Below are positions 1 to 8,665 of a stretch of 31,570 nt of DNA, in pieces. Each line of letters starts with the position of its first letter. Position 1 is the stretch's first letter. Location of the stretch: positions 1-31,570 of the forward strand of contig DAGJ01000011.1 in the NCBI GenBank assembly GCA_002495685.1. Direction: 5' to 3'. Position numbers and translations under genes: made by a program. The notes under the pieces were generated by a model. It did not search any database and had not been told where the DNA came from. It saw only the letters and a list, made by a program, of their open reading frames with translations. The stretch comes from Methanobrevibacter sp. UBA412. Its GTDB lineage: Archaea; Methanobacteriota; Methanobacteria; Methanobacteriales; Methanobacteriaceae.

Positions 1-26
1 AAATAGGGTTTCTACAAAGCCATTTT

Positions 27-42
27 GTTTAAATATTTAAAC
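27..42. promoter_or_regulatory. 16-bp perfect palindrome in adhesin leader/promoter
   Basis: GTTTAAAT followed directly by ATTTAAAC forms a perfect palindrome about 50 bases upstream of the GTG start at 91. It could be the TATA region or an operator. AT-rich palindromes arise easily by chance at this base composition. Confidence 0.25.
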
Positions 43-90
43 TACAAAAAATATTTTTTATCCAAATTCGGCATGAAGGAGGTGAAAATC

Positions 91-2670
91 GTGAAAAGTG
101 AAAACTCTAAAGTAGACAAATGGATTCCTATATGTGTTGTGCTTATACTTAGTATGGTGTGTGCTGTGGCAATGGGATTTGCTTTTGCTGCGGATACTCC
201 GAATGATTCAAGTGTGGATTTAGGGGACTCAAACACTGTTTTATCTACTAGTACTCAAATTAGCGATGTAGGGAATACATCAAGTACTGTAAATGATAAT
301 CTTAGTGATAACTCTAATTCTCAAAATGAAAATAATCAAGCCATAGATAATACAAATAATGCTTATTCTAATCAAGTATTATCTAGTATAAGTGAAGACC
401 AATCTAATAATATTTATGTTGATGGATCCAATACCAATAATGGTAATGGTACATCAGATAATCCATATAATAATATTAAAGATGCTATTAATGCTGCTGA
501 AGATGGTTCTACTATAATTATTGCTAATGGAACTTATATTATTCCTAAAATAATTATTGATAAGGATATAACCATTACTGGAGCTGATGATGCTACTGTA
601 ACTTTAACTGCTAAAGATTCTAATAATGGAAACTTCAAAGTTGTTGATGGTGGAATTTTAACCTTAAATAATCTAATTTTTACTGGTTTTAATTATAAGC
701 CTGATGATGGTGTCTTTGTTAATGAAGGTTTGTTAAATATTATTAATTGTACTTTTATTGATAATAAACCATTCTACACTTATCTTATTAATAATAAAAA
801 AAGTTTATCTATAATTAACTCAACTTTTATTAATAATAAAGCTTCTAGTAATGTAATTTTAAATAATAAAGGTGCAGATTTAACTATATCTGGTTCCAAT
901 TTTACTAATAGTTATGGTAATTATGGTGGTCTTATAAGTTCTTATTCAATTGTTAATATTGATTCTTCTTATTTTGAAAATAATTCTGCAAGTAATGGTG
1001 GTGTTATTTATAATTGGGAAGATGGTGAACTTACTATAAGTAATTCTGTATTTAATAATAATTGGGCTGAACATAATGCTGGAGTTATTTTTAATAATAA
1101 TATTTTAAAGATAAATAATTCCAATTTTACTAATAATTATGTTTTAGGAACTTATATGGGTGGTGCTATTTATAATAATGATAATGCTGATTTAACTATT
1201 AAGGATTCAAATTTTATAAATAATACTGCTAATTCTGGAGCTGCAATTTACTCTAACTCTAAGGTTAATATAGATTCTAGTTTATTTGAAGATAATCATG
1301 CAAGTAAAAATGGTATTATTTACTTAGAAAAAATTAATGGTTTCATTATATCTAATTCTAAAATCATAAATAATGATAAATCTAGTGCTAGTGGAATATA
1401 TTTAAGTAATTGTGAAAATGGAGACATTACAAATAATATTATTAGTAATAATAAAGGTAATGGGATTTATGCTTCTAATTGTGAAAACTTGAAAATTCTA
1501 GCTAATACTTTAACTAGTAATGGAAAGTTTGGAATTAAATTATACAAATCTAGTAAAGTTAGTATAAATTATAATAGAATTTATAATAATGTTAAAGGTG
1601 GAGTATATTTCAATAAAGGAACTGATAATAATGCTGATTCTAATTGGTGGGGTAATAATTCATTAATAGATAATGATATTTATGGTTTAACTGTAAATGA
1701 TTATCTTACTGTTGAATTTAATAATGACACTGGTGATTATACTTTAATTTTCAGTTTAAATGGTACTAATATTAATGTTGATCCTAAATTCAGTCTTGAT
1801 ATTAATATAAGTGCTAAGGATAATGCAACTAATAAAACTAATGAAAGTAAAGCATATTTAGGTTTTGAAAAATCTAGTTTACCTATTGGTGGCATTTTCT
1901 TCATGTTAGATTCTTATGTTTCTAGTTTAATTGTAAATGAAGCTGAAGAAGTACCTGAACCAGAACCAGAACCTGAACCAGAACCTGAACCAGAACCTAC
2001 TCCTGAGCCTACTCCAGATCCAGAACCAACACCAGATCCTGAACCTACTCCTGAGCCTGATCCTGAACCTGTTGTTCCTGAAACTCCAGTTATCCCAGAT
2101 GTGCCTTTAGATGATGGTTCTAATGATGTAATTGGTGATGATAACAGTACTGATACTCCTGTTATTGATGATAATGTTCCTATTGAAGAAGCACCTTCTT
2201 CAGATGTAAATGAAGATAGTTCTTCTGATGAAGATAATACATCTTCTGATAATGATATTGTTATAGATTCTGGAATAAGTGATATTGTAAATAATGATGG
2301 TGTTACTGATTCTACTACTATAAATAATAATGTTTTAAATAGTAATGGATTCGATAGTAATGGTTATGATGCAAATGGATTCAATGCTGCTGGATATAAT
2401 GCGGCAGGTTATGATGCAAATGGTTTAGATCGTAATGGTTTAACTGCTGCTCAAAATGCTGCTAATACTGCTCAAGCAAGTAATGTAGTATCTAGTACTA
2501 ATAATGCAGTATCTAATAGTGGTAGTGAATCTAGAACTAATAGTTCATCTAGTTCTAATATTGAAACAACCACTACTTCTACTTCTGTTATGAGAAGAAG
2601 AAGATTTGAGGAAGAGTATGAATCTAATAAGGATGGAGATTTTGATAAAACTGATGAAAATGATAAGTAA
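91..2670 (+). CDS. Secreted adhesin-like protein, parallel beta-helix, PE-rich linker, pentapeptide C-terminal repeats
   Basis: A surface protein of 859 residues. The start is taken as GTG at 91 because a perfect AGGAGGTG (77-84) lies 6 bases before it; an in-frame ATG at 25 has no such site. Residues 11-33 form a signal/membrane segment ending AFAAD. Residues 108 to about 526 look like a right-handed beta-helix: an IYVDG...NPYNNIKDAINAA opening, then repeats with NSTFINN/GGAIYNN-like turns, closing near a WWGNN motif at about 518. Residues 622-660 are a Pro-Glu/Asp/Thr linker. Residues 750-784 are seven tandem pentapeptides of type (D/N)xxG(F/Y/L). The end has four arginines in a row and then an acidic tail, with no C-terminal membrane helix seen. 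In this order such proteins are thought to mediate attachment; that role is inferred. How it stays on the cell is unclear. Confidence 0.85.
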   Translation: MKSENSKVDKWIPICVVLILSMVCAVAMGFAFAADTPNDSSVDLGDSNTVLSTSTQISDVGNTSSTVNDNLSDNSNSQNENNQAIDNTNNAYSNQVLSSISEDQSNNIYVDGSNTNNGNGTSDNPYNNIKDAINAAEDGSTIIIANGTYIIPKIIIDKDITITGADDATVTLTAKDSNNGNFKVVDGGILTLNNLIFTGFNYKPDDGVFVNEGLLNIINCTFIDNKPFYTYLINNKKSLSIINSTFINNKASSNVILNNKGADLTISGSNFTNSYGNYGGLISSYSIVNIDSSYFENNSASNGGVIYNWEDGELTISNSVFNNNWAEHNAGVIFNNNILKINNSNFTNNYVLGTYMGGAIYNNDNADLTIKDSNFINNTANSGAAIYSNSKVNIDSSLFEDNHASKNGIIYLEKINGFIISNSKIINNDKSSASGIYLSNCENGDITNNIISNNKGNGIYASNCENLKILANTLTSNGKFGIKLYKSSKVSINYNRIYNNVKGGVYFNKGTDNNADSNWWGNNSLIDNDIYGLTVNDYLTVEFNNDTGDYTLIFSLNGTNINVDPKFSLDINISAKDNATNKTNESKAYLGFEKSSLPIGGIFFMLDSYVSSLIVNEAEEVPEPEPEPEPEPEPEPTPEPTPDPEPTPDPEPTPEPDPEPVVPETPVIPDVPLDDGSNDVIGDDNSTDTPVIDDNVPIEEAPSSDVNEDSSSDEDNTSSDNDIVIDSGISDIVNNDGVTDSTTINNNVLNSNGFDSNGYDANGFNAAGYNAAGYDANGLDRNGLTAAQNAANTAQASNVVSSTNNAVSNSGSESRTNSSSSSNIETTTTSTSVMRRRRFEEEYESNKDGDFDKTDENDK
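1954..2070 (+). repeat. Pro-Glu repeat region inside adhesin gene
   Basis: Alternating CCx-GAx codons encode a PEPEPEP stretch that changes to PTPEP/PTPDP. It is a rigid, extended, acidic linker between the beta-helix part and the C-terminal region. Repeats like this can change length by slippage. Confidence 0.8.
2338..2442 (+). repeat. Seven tandem pentapeptide units (15 bp each) in adhesin gene
   Basis: The units read NSNGF, DSNGY, DANGF, NAAGY, NAAGY, DANGL, DRNGL. Glycine at position 4 and an aromatic or Leu at position 5 are invariant in type. This differs from the classic A(D/N)LxX pentapeptide-repeat fold. The role is unknown. Confidence 0.75.
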
Positions 2671-2683
2671 GAAGGTTTAATAT

Positions 2684-2745
2684 ACTTTTTTCCTTTTTAT
2701 TTTTTTTAGTTTTTTTTATTTTCTTTTTCCTTATTTTTTTAAAAC
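2684..2745 (+). terminator. Poly-T terminator after adhesin gene
   Basis: Several T runs of 6 to 9 follow the stop codon within about 75 bases, with no strong stem. This is the usual archaeal intrinsic terminator type. Confidence 0.55.
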
Positions 2746-2809
2746 AATAGTAATATTAATTATTATTTTATTATTACTTTTTTATTAAAAAAATAGTTAT
2801 ATGAATTGT

Positions 2810-3139
2810 TTATTTTAAATCAAAAATTGGTTTTAGTAAAGGGTTTTTCCCTACGAAAGTCATACAGTCAGATAATTGTTTTTGTTCTGCTAACTTCTCA
2901 TCCATATTTAATAAATCATCTTTATAGTTTTCTTCTAATTTTAATATTTGGGAATTTTCAAAAAGTAAGTAATCTATTCTTTTATCTTCATAATTTTCTG
3001 TGTATATGCTTAATATTTCATTTATAAAATCAGGTATAGGTTCATTTAAGTGTGCTAGTTTGTTAATGTATTCTGTGGGTAAGTTTTTTATGTATTCTTC
3101 TTTTTCTTTGTTTATGCTTATTGTTTCTAGTATACTCAT
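2810..3139 (-). CDS. Hypothetical protein, 109 residues
   Basis: Not recognised. The product is soluble, charged and probably mostly helical, with no signal peptide or membrane segment and no Cys-pair or nuclease motif. It starts MSILETISINKEKEEYIKNL and ends near a KNPLLKPIFDLK tail. A weak GGGG ribosome-binding site lies about 6 bases before the ATG. It is convergent with the adhesin gene (139-base gap). It stands alone, and the non-coding stretch upstream holds what may be decayed coding sequence, so it may belong to an eroding accessory segment. Coding status rests on length and amino-acid composition only. Confidence 0.5.
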   Translation of the reverse strand: MSILETISINKEKEEYIKNLPTEYINKLAHLNEPIPDFINEILSIYTENYEDKRIDYLLFENSQILKLEENYKDDLLNMDEKLAEQKQLSDCMTFVGKNPLLKPIFDLK

Positions 3140-3900
3140 TTTTATTTTCCCCTTTTTTTTATACTATAATTATTTTATTTGTTTTTAATCTTTATTATTT
3201 TTTTACTTTTTTGTTGCTTAAGAAAACATTTAAATTTTGTTGTCAATAAAAGAATCAGGACATACTGCAGAAAAAAATATCCCTTAAAGATTATAAGATA
3301 AATTATCGTATAATGTGTATGAAATGTTAAGAAACATGAAGATGCACACAAAAAGATGATATGGGAAAAATTTTAGAAAAAATTGAAAAATCAGACATAT
3401 TTAAATTTCACTAAATTTTTACCAAACTCTTCAATGAAAGAGGAAATTAAAGGTTTTGCAAGATTTATATGTGAAATAGAAAATTCAACAAGAAATATAA
3501 AAGTTTATGATTTGGAAAAAACTGTTAAAGATGGATAAAATTTAAATTTTGATTTTGTAATGTATGAATTTTGAACATTAAATAAATAATTAATTAGTAT
3601 ATTTTAATAACAATTAAATTAAACCACATGTAAAATGGTTTATATCGCTTTAAATTAATCATTAAATTAATTATTTTAAGTAGTGTTAAATATTATCATA
3701 ATTTTATATTTGTAAATATAGATGCTGATATCTATAAATGATAAAAAATATAATAATTTAAATTAGAAAATATAAAACTTAAAAAATTAATTCTTTTGAT
3801 AAAAATATTTTGTATTATCTTTAAAAAGTAAAAGGTTTTAGAAAATTAAAAAAGAAGAAAAAAAATAAAGGTGAATAATATTTCATCACCTTAAAAATTT
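3140..3900. other. AT-rich intergenic stretch with possible decayed coding sequence
   Basis: No intact gene over 761 bases. The part 3240-3540 looks coding-like but is broken (see separate entry). The remainder (3541-3900) is low-complexity AT-rich sequence in which I see nothing clear. Confidence 0.5.
3240..3540 (+). pseudogene. Possible degraded gene remnant
   Basis: Readable peptide segments with normal composition occur in shifting frames and are interrupted by stops: one ending MGKILEKIEKSDIFKFH (about 3361-3408), then a 34-residue piece beginning MKEEIKGFARFICEIENSTR at 3434. The two overlap in register only if a frameshift near 3435-3450 is allowed. The family cannot be named. A transposase C-terminus is one idea, unsupported by a motif. 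Confidence 0.25.
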
Positions 3901-4554
3901 TTATGTGCTTATAGTATCGTCTTTACTTGCCCATTTAACTGTTCTATTTGTAAATGGTTGAGCTAACACATTCCAGATTAACATTATAGTAAAGTGTACA
4001 AGTATCATTATTCCAATTTCAATAACTGGTACTTGTCCTATAAAGACTAATCCTATAAATATTATATTATCTAATAGTTCACCGAATGCTATTGCACCAA
4101 TATTTTTAATTTGGGTGAATTTAGAATCTGTTCCACGGTTTACTATTGAGGTTAATCTTGCATTTACAAGGTTTCCTATAACATAACTAATGTAAGATGC
4201 AAGTAGTATTCTTGGTGTTTGAGTGAATACATATTCTATACTTGATTGTCCAGTATAATATCCTGGTCCTGGAATGATCATAGCAATTGTTGTTACTACA
4301 ACAAATAGTAAGTTTGTTAATAATCCTAATACGATTGTTTTATGTGCAGCTTTTTCCCCGTAAACTTCTGTTATTACATTGGTTAATATGTAAACTAAAG
4401 GATAGATTAATACTCCTGCAGGTACATCTAATCCCCAAAATCCTAAGTTTAATATTTTCACTGTTATTACATTTGCAATTATGAAGCTTACACAGAATAC
4501 TGTTATTATTATAATTTTTTTGTCTGTATAATCGAAATTTGTATTTAAATTCAT
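3901..4554 (-). CDS. Queuosine/archaeosine precursor transporter, YhhQ/VUT family
   Basis: An integral membrane protein of 217 residues with about six hydrophobic helices. The signature YPLVYILTNVITEVYGEKAA at residues 51-70 is typical of the YhhQ (Vut_1, COG1738) family, which imports 7-deazaguanine precursors of queuosine in bacteria. In archaea the matching modified base is archaeosine, so preQ0-type salvage is the likely role; the exact substrate is inferred. Length matches the family. A ribosome-binding site AAGGA lies about 11 bases before the ATG. It is transcribed away from the alcohol dehydrogenase operon, sharing a 1.16-kb divergent intergenic region. Confidence 0.85.
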   Translation of the reverse strand: MNLNTNFDYTDKKIIIITVFCVSFIIANVITVKILNLGFWGLDVPAGVLIYPLVYILTNVITEVYGEKAAHKTIVLGLLTNLLFVVVTTIAMIIPGPGYYTGQSSIEYVFTQTPRILLASYISYVIGNLVNARLTSIVNRGTDSKFTQIKNIGAIAFGELLDNIIFIGLVFIGQVPVIEIGIMILVHFTIMLIWNVLAQPFTNRTVKWASKDDTIST

Positions 4555-5264
4555 GATTTTTTATTCCTTTATCCTAATTATTTTTTTAATTAATTTATTT
4601 TTAATTATTGTAAAGTTAATTTTACAGTTATTATTTTTTCTTTTTATATTATATATTTTTAAGTAAAATTTATAAATTTATAAATTTTGTTTACTGAATT
4701 TTTGGATAACTGTATGATTATTTTTTTATTTTTATACTTTGATGTTTTTTATTATACTTTATTTCATTTTATTTATATATTTGTTTAAAACTAATGGTAA
4801 TCATTTTTTATTATTTTTTATTACTTTAATCTTTTGTCTATTAATACTTTGGCTAACTATATGATTTTATAAATATTTTTTAGCTAACTATTTAATTATT
4901 TATATTTTTTTATCTTTTACTGTTTTATGTTAAAAAATTGAGTTAATCATTATTTTAAATTTAGTATTATTCTATTATATTGAACCTATTTTTTAATAAA
5001 AAATTAAACAATTTAATACTTTAATTTAAGCTAATTATATAAATATATAATTGATTTTTACGATCTAAAATAAGATTTATATATGATGAAATTTCAATTT
5101 AATACTTTTTTCGTGAGATTAATGATTTAAACTTATTAACCTTACTTTAATTTATAAAAATTGTAAAGTTAAGATAAAGAGTAATATTATTAATTTTAGG
5201 TACAATTATTTTATTTTAATAATAAAACTTTTTATTATTTTAATGAAATATTAAATTTAAATGG

Positions 5265-5350
5265 TTTTAGATTTTAAATTTAATTTAGTAAATAATACTT
5301 TATAATAGTAAAAATATTACTATTATACAATATATTATAAAAATCTAAAA
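5265..5350. repeat. Nested inverted repeats (cruciform-like) upstream of adh promoter
   Basis: Outer arms TTTTAGATTTT (5265-5275) and AAAATCTAAAA (5340-5350) enclose inner arms TATAATAGTAA (5301-5311) and TTACTATTATA (5317-5327) with a 5-base loop. All pairs are perfect. It lies about 75 bases upstream of the predicted TATA box, with no upstream plus-strand gene that would need a terminator. Confidence 0.55.
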
Positions 5351-5420
5351 TCACTATACATATAACTATTAAATTTTAAGCTAAGTATTAAAATAAATAA
5401 TCGCATTTTGGAGTTTAAAA

Positions 5421-5433
5421 AAACCTTTATATA
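5421..5433 (+). promoter_or_regulatory. BRE/TATA promoter of the alcohol/aldehyde dehydrogenase operon
   Basis: AAACC followed by TTTATATA is a near-ideal archaeal BRE/TATA pair. Transcription should start near 5455, leaving a leader of about 255 bases before the alcohol dehydrogenase. The same CCTTTATATA core occurs at 9427-9436. Confidence 0.6.
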
Positions 5434-5535
5434 CTCAATAAAGCATACTTATTATTACATATAATTAAATAAAAAAAACTCAAAAACCAAAGTAGAAAAA
5501 AATGATCTTCTATCAAATTCCTAACCACAAAATTA

Positions 5536-5670
5536 ACTCAAAAAAAAGTTGATTTTGTTGATAAAAGAAAAATTTTAAAAAATCAACTACCATAAAAAAA
5601 ATTTTTGAGTAAAAATTTTTATTTTAATTATATTCCAAAAAAATCCCAAGAAAAACCTAAAAAGTTTTTC
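5536..5670 (+). promoter_or_regulatory. Structured 5' leader of adh operon
   Basis: ACTCAAAAA (5536-5544) pairs with TTTTTGAGT (5602-5610), enclosing GTTGATTTT (5548-5556) pairing with AAAATCAAC (5579-5587). A second hairpin has arms GAAAAAC (5650-5656) and GTTTTTC (5664-5670). The last stem ends 30 bases before the ribosome-binding site AGGAGG (5701-5706). Long leaders are uncommon in archaeal mRNAs, so a post-transcriptional control element is possible. Confidence 0.4.
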
Positions 5671-5715
5671 CCAGGAAAAAAATGAGTTCTAAATATATTA
5701 AGGAGGAAATAAAAA

Positions 5716-6891
5716 ATGATGAGATTCTGTATACCAAGAGATTGCTACCTTGGAGACGACGCATTAGAAATATTAAAAGATATTGAAGGAGAAAAATGTT
5801 TAATAGTCATCGGTGGAGGATCCGTAAAAAGAAACGGAACACTCGGTAAAATCGAAGACTACTTAAAAGAAGCAGGAATCGAAACTAAATTATTCGAAGG
5901 AGTAGAATCCAACCCTTCAGTTGAAACAGTAGAAAAAGGTGCAAAAATAATGCAAGATTGGGAACCAGACTGGATTATAGGTCTTGGTGGAGGTTCACCA
6001 ATAGATGCAGCAAAAGCAATGTGGATATTCTACGAATACCCAGACCTCACTTTCGAAGAAGCATGTGTACCATTCGGCCTACCTAAACTCAGAAACAAAG
6101 CACACTTCATAGGAATCGGAACCACCAGTGGAACCGGTACTGAAGTAACAGCATTCAGTGTAATCACAGATTACAAAACAGGTATTAAATGGCCTATAGC
6201 AGATTTCGAAGTAACCCCAGATATAGCTATTATCGACCCAGAATTAGTAAGATCAATGCCAACAAAATTAGTCGCACACACAGGTATGGATGCATTAACT
6301 CACGCTATCGAAGCATATACTGCAGCAACTCACCAACCATTCGCAGACCCATTAGCATTAGATGCAATTAAAAAAGTATTAACATTCTTACCAGACTCCT
6401 ATGCTGGAGACATGGAAGCACGTGAACAAATGCACTATGCACAAGCAGAAGCAGGTATAGCATTTTCCAACGGATTACTCGGTATTGTACACTCATTAGC
6501 ACATAAAACTGGTGTAATATTTGAAAAAGAAATACCACATGGATGTGCAAACGCAATATACTTACCATATGCAACACGTTTCAATGCAAATGATGATCCA
6601 ACAAGATATGTAGAAATAGGTCACTACTTAGGAATGACCGGAACTGATGATGAAATTGTAGATGAAATCTGTGCAAAAGTAATCGAATATAACAAAAAAT
6701 TAAGCATACCAACAAGCTTACAAGAATACGGAATTCCTGAAGATGAATACAAAGCAAAACGTGATGAAATCGCAGAAAACGCTATGGGAGATGCATGTAC
6801 AGGAGCAAACCCAAGAGAAATGACTGCAGACTTATTCAAAAAAGTTTTAGATAGTATTTACTACGGAAAATTAGATGAATTAGATTACTAA
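5716..6891 (+). CDS. Iron-containing alcohol dehydrogenase (butanol-dehydrogenase-like)
   Basis: A group III metal-dependent alcohol dehydrogenase of 391 residues. It interconverts short primary alcohols and aldehydes with NAD(P)H; the alcohol is inferred to be ethanol. The dinucleotide motif GGGSPIDAAK is at 91-100 and TTSGTGTE at 136-143. Metal ligands expected by family are D192, H196, H259 and H275, all present. AGGAGG at 5701-5706 precedes two adjacent ATG codons (5716, 5719); either may start. Only 28 bases separate it from the aldehyde dehydrogenase, so they form an operon. Codon choice (many TTC, GAC, ATC, TAC) is unlike most neighbouring genes and fits high expression. The cofactor cannot be decided from sequence alone. 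Confidence 0.9.
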   Translation: MMRFCIPRDCYLGDDALEILKDIEGEKCLIVIGGGSVKRNGTLGKIEDYLKEAGIETKLFEGVESNPSVETVEKGAKIMQDWEPDWIIGLGGGSPIDAAKAMWIFYEYPDLTFEEACVPFGLPKLRNKAHFIGIGTTSGTGTEVTAFSVITDYKTGIKWPIADFEVTPDIAIIDPELVRSMPTKLVAHTGMDALTHAIEAYTAATHQPFADPLALDAIKKVLTFLPDSYAGDMEAREQMHYAQAEAGIAFSNGLLGIVHSLAHKTGVIFEKEIPHGCANAIYLPYATRFNANDDPTRYVEIGHYLGMTGTDDEIVDEICAKVIEYNKKLSIPTSLQEYGIPEDEYKAKRDEIAENAMGDACTGANPREMTADLFKKVLDSIYYGKLDELDY

Positions 6892-6919
6892 ATGTAATAA
6901 AATAAGGAAGGAATTAAAT

Positions 6920-8407
6920 ATGGTAAAAAACCCAGCAGCAGATAATTATAAATTATACATAGATGGTAAATGGCAAGATGCATCAGATGGTGAAACATTT
7001 GATACATTCAGCCCAGCAAATGGTGAAAAATTATCCACATGTGCAGAAGCAACAAAAGAAGATGTTGATAAAGCAGTAAAAGCAGCAAATGCAGCATTTG
7101 AAGATTGGAAAGCAGTAGAACCTATTGAAAGACAAGAAATCTTAATGAAAATTGCTGATATCATAGATGAAAATGAAGAAAAATTAGCAATGATTGAAAC
7201 ATTAGATAATGGTAAACCAATTAGAGAAAACAATGCTATAGATATGCCATTCAGTTCAGACCACTTCAGATACTTCGCAGGAGCAGTAAGAGCTGAAGAA
7301 GGATCTGCAACAATGTTAGATAATAATACATTATCCCTCATACTTCGTGAACCAATAGGAGTAGTAGGACAAATTGTACCATGGAACTTCCCATTCTTAA
7401 TGGCAGCATGGAAATTAGCACCAGTTCTTGCAGCAGGATGTTGTACAGTATTCAAACCATCCAGTTCCACTCCATTAAGTGTACTTGAATTTGCTAAATT
7501 AACACAAAAAGTTATACCTAAAGGAGTATTTAATGTAATCACTGGTAAAGGTTCCAAATCTGGACAATACATTTTAGACCATCCTGATTTCAACAAATTA
7601 GCATTCACAGGTTCTACAGAAGTAGGTTGTGGAGTAGCTGATGCAAGTGCAGATAAATTAATCCCATGTACTCTTGAATTAGGTGGTAAATCAGCAAACA
7701 TATTCTTTGATGATTGTAAATGGGATATGGCTATAGATGGATTACAATTAGGTATCCTCTTTAACCAAGGACAAGTATGTTGTGCAGGATCTCGTGTATT
7801 TGTACAAGAAGACATCTATGATAAATTCATTAAAGAAGCTGTAGATCAATTCAACAAAATAACTGTAGATATGCCATGGAAAGCAGACACTCAAATGGGT
7901 TCTCAAATCAATGAAAAACAAGTAGAAAAAATACTTGGATACATTGAAATTGGTAAAGAAGAAGGAGCAACAGTTGCATGCGGTGGAGAAAGATACACTG
8001 ATGGACCTTTATCTAAAGGTGCATTTGTAAAACCAACACTTTTAACTGATGTAACTAACGATATGAGAGTAGCACAAGAAGAAATTTTCGGACCTGTAGC
8101 TGTAGTTCAAAAATTCAGTGATGAAGATGAAGTTATTAAATTAGCTAACGACAGTACATACGGACTTGGTGGTGCAGTATGGACACGTGATATTAACAAA
8201 GCAATGCGTGTTTGTCAAGGTATTCACACAGGACGTATGTGGGTAAACACTTATAATGCAATACCTGCTGGTGCACCATTTGGAGGTTGGAAACAATCTG
8301 GTATTGGTCGTGAAACCCATAAAGTTATCTTAGATCATTATACTCAAATGAAAAATATAATGATTAATTTATCCGAAAATCCATCTGGATTCTACCCTAA
8401 AAAATAA
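6920..8407 (+). CDS. NAD(P)-dependent aldehyde dehydrogenase (non-acylating)
   Basis: A 495-residue ALDH-superfamily enzyme oxidising an aldehyde to its acid, here probably acetaldehyde to acetate given the upstream alcohol dehydrogenase. Family residues are all present: PWNFPF with N157, the FKPS lysine K179, general base E253 in ELGGKS, nucleophile C287 in GQVCCAG, and the EEIFGPV motif late in the protein. Length is typical. It resembles the soluble ALDH1/2-type enzymes rather than CoA-acylating ones. The ribosome-binding site is a purine-rich AAGGAAGGA before the ATG. It is second in the operon, with no promoter seen in the 28-base gap. Codon use resembles the alcohol dehydrogenase in being biased as for high expression. 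Confidence 0.92.
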   Translation: MVKNPAADNYKLYIDGKWQDASDGETFDTFSPANGEKLSTCAEATKEDVDKAVKAANAAFEDWKAVEPIERQEILMKIADIIDENEEKLAMIETLDNGKPIRENNAIDMPFSSDHFRYFAGAVRAEEGSATMLDNNTLSLILREPIGVVGQIVPWNFPFLMAAWKLAPVLAAGCCTVFKPSSSTPLSVLEFAKLTQKVIPKGVFNVITGKGSKSGQYILDHPDFNKLAFTGSTEVGCGVADASADKLIPCTLELGGKSANIFFDDCKWDMAIDGLQLGILFNQGQVCCAGSRVFVQEDIYDKFIKEAVDQFNKITVDMPWKADTQMGSQINEKQVEKILGYIEIGKEEGATVACGGERYTDGPLSKGAFVKPTLLTDVTNDMRVAQEEIFGPVAVVQKFSDEDEVIKLANDSTYGLGGAVWTRDINKAMRVCQGIHTGRMWVNTYNAIPAGAPFGGWKQSGIGRETHKVILDHYTQMKNIMINLSENPSGFYPKK

Positions 8408-8459
8408 ACAAATCAATACCAAAAAAATTAGTTAATAAAAAGGAATAAATAGAATTTTA

Positions 8460-8521
8460 TTTGGAGAAAAATAAATTCTTTCCACAATAATTTTTTAATA
8501 AAATCAATTTTTTTCTCCAAA
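8460..8521 (+). terminator. Inverted repeat after aldehyde dehydrogenase
   Basis: TTTGGAGAAAAA (8460-8471) pairs perfectly with TTTTTCTCCAAA (8510-8521) across a 38-base loop, followed by T-rich sequence. It lies 53 bases after the stop codon and probably ends or stabilises the operon transcript. Confidence 0.45.
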
Positions 8522-8615
8522 TTTTCTTTTTATACTAAATTGAATTTTTCAAAAAAACCCTAAAAAATATTTAATAAAAAACATAATTTATTAATACCCC
8601 CTTTTTAAATATAAT

Positions 8616-8628
8616 AAAATATATAATA
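8616..8628 (+). promoter_or_regulatory. TATA box of F420H2:NADP oxidoreductase gene
   Basis: A run AAAATATATAATA lies about 40-50 bases before the ATG at 8666, giving a short leader that contains AGGAG at 8651-8655. It suggests separate transcription from the dehydrogenase operon. Confidence 0.4.
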
Positions 8629-8665
8629 ATATCAAATTTCATAAATGTAAAGGAGAAAAATTTCT

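Larger units (their letters stand above)
4555..5715. other. Long divergent intergenic region
   Basis: No gene over 1161 bases between the transporter (minus) and the alcohol dehydrogenase (plus). It holds related TAACT(A/G)TATGATT-like sequences near 4700, 4855 and 4885, a large nested inverted repeat (5265-5350), the alcohol dehydrogenase promoter (5421-5433) and a structured leader of about 255 bases. Confidence 0.6.

Noticed and set aside
25..90. ATG at 25 as the adhesin start
   Set aside because: The AGGAGGTG at 77-84 with GTG at 91 is far better placed, and it puts the signal peptide near the N-terminus.
6946..7815. A 289-codon open frame on the minus strand
   Set aside because: It lies fully inside the aldehyde dehydrogenase, which has complete family motifs; the antisense frame has no recognisable domain.
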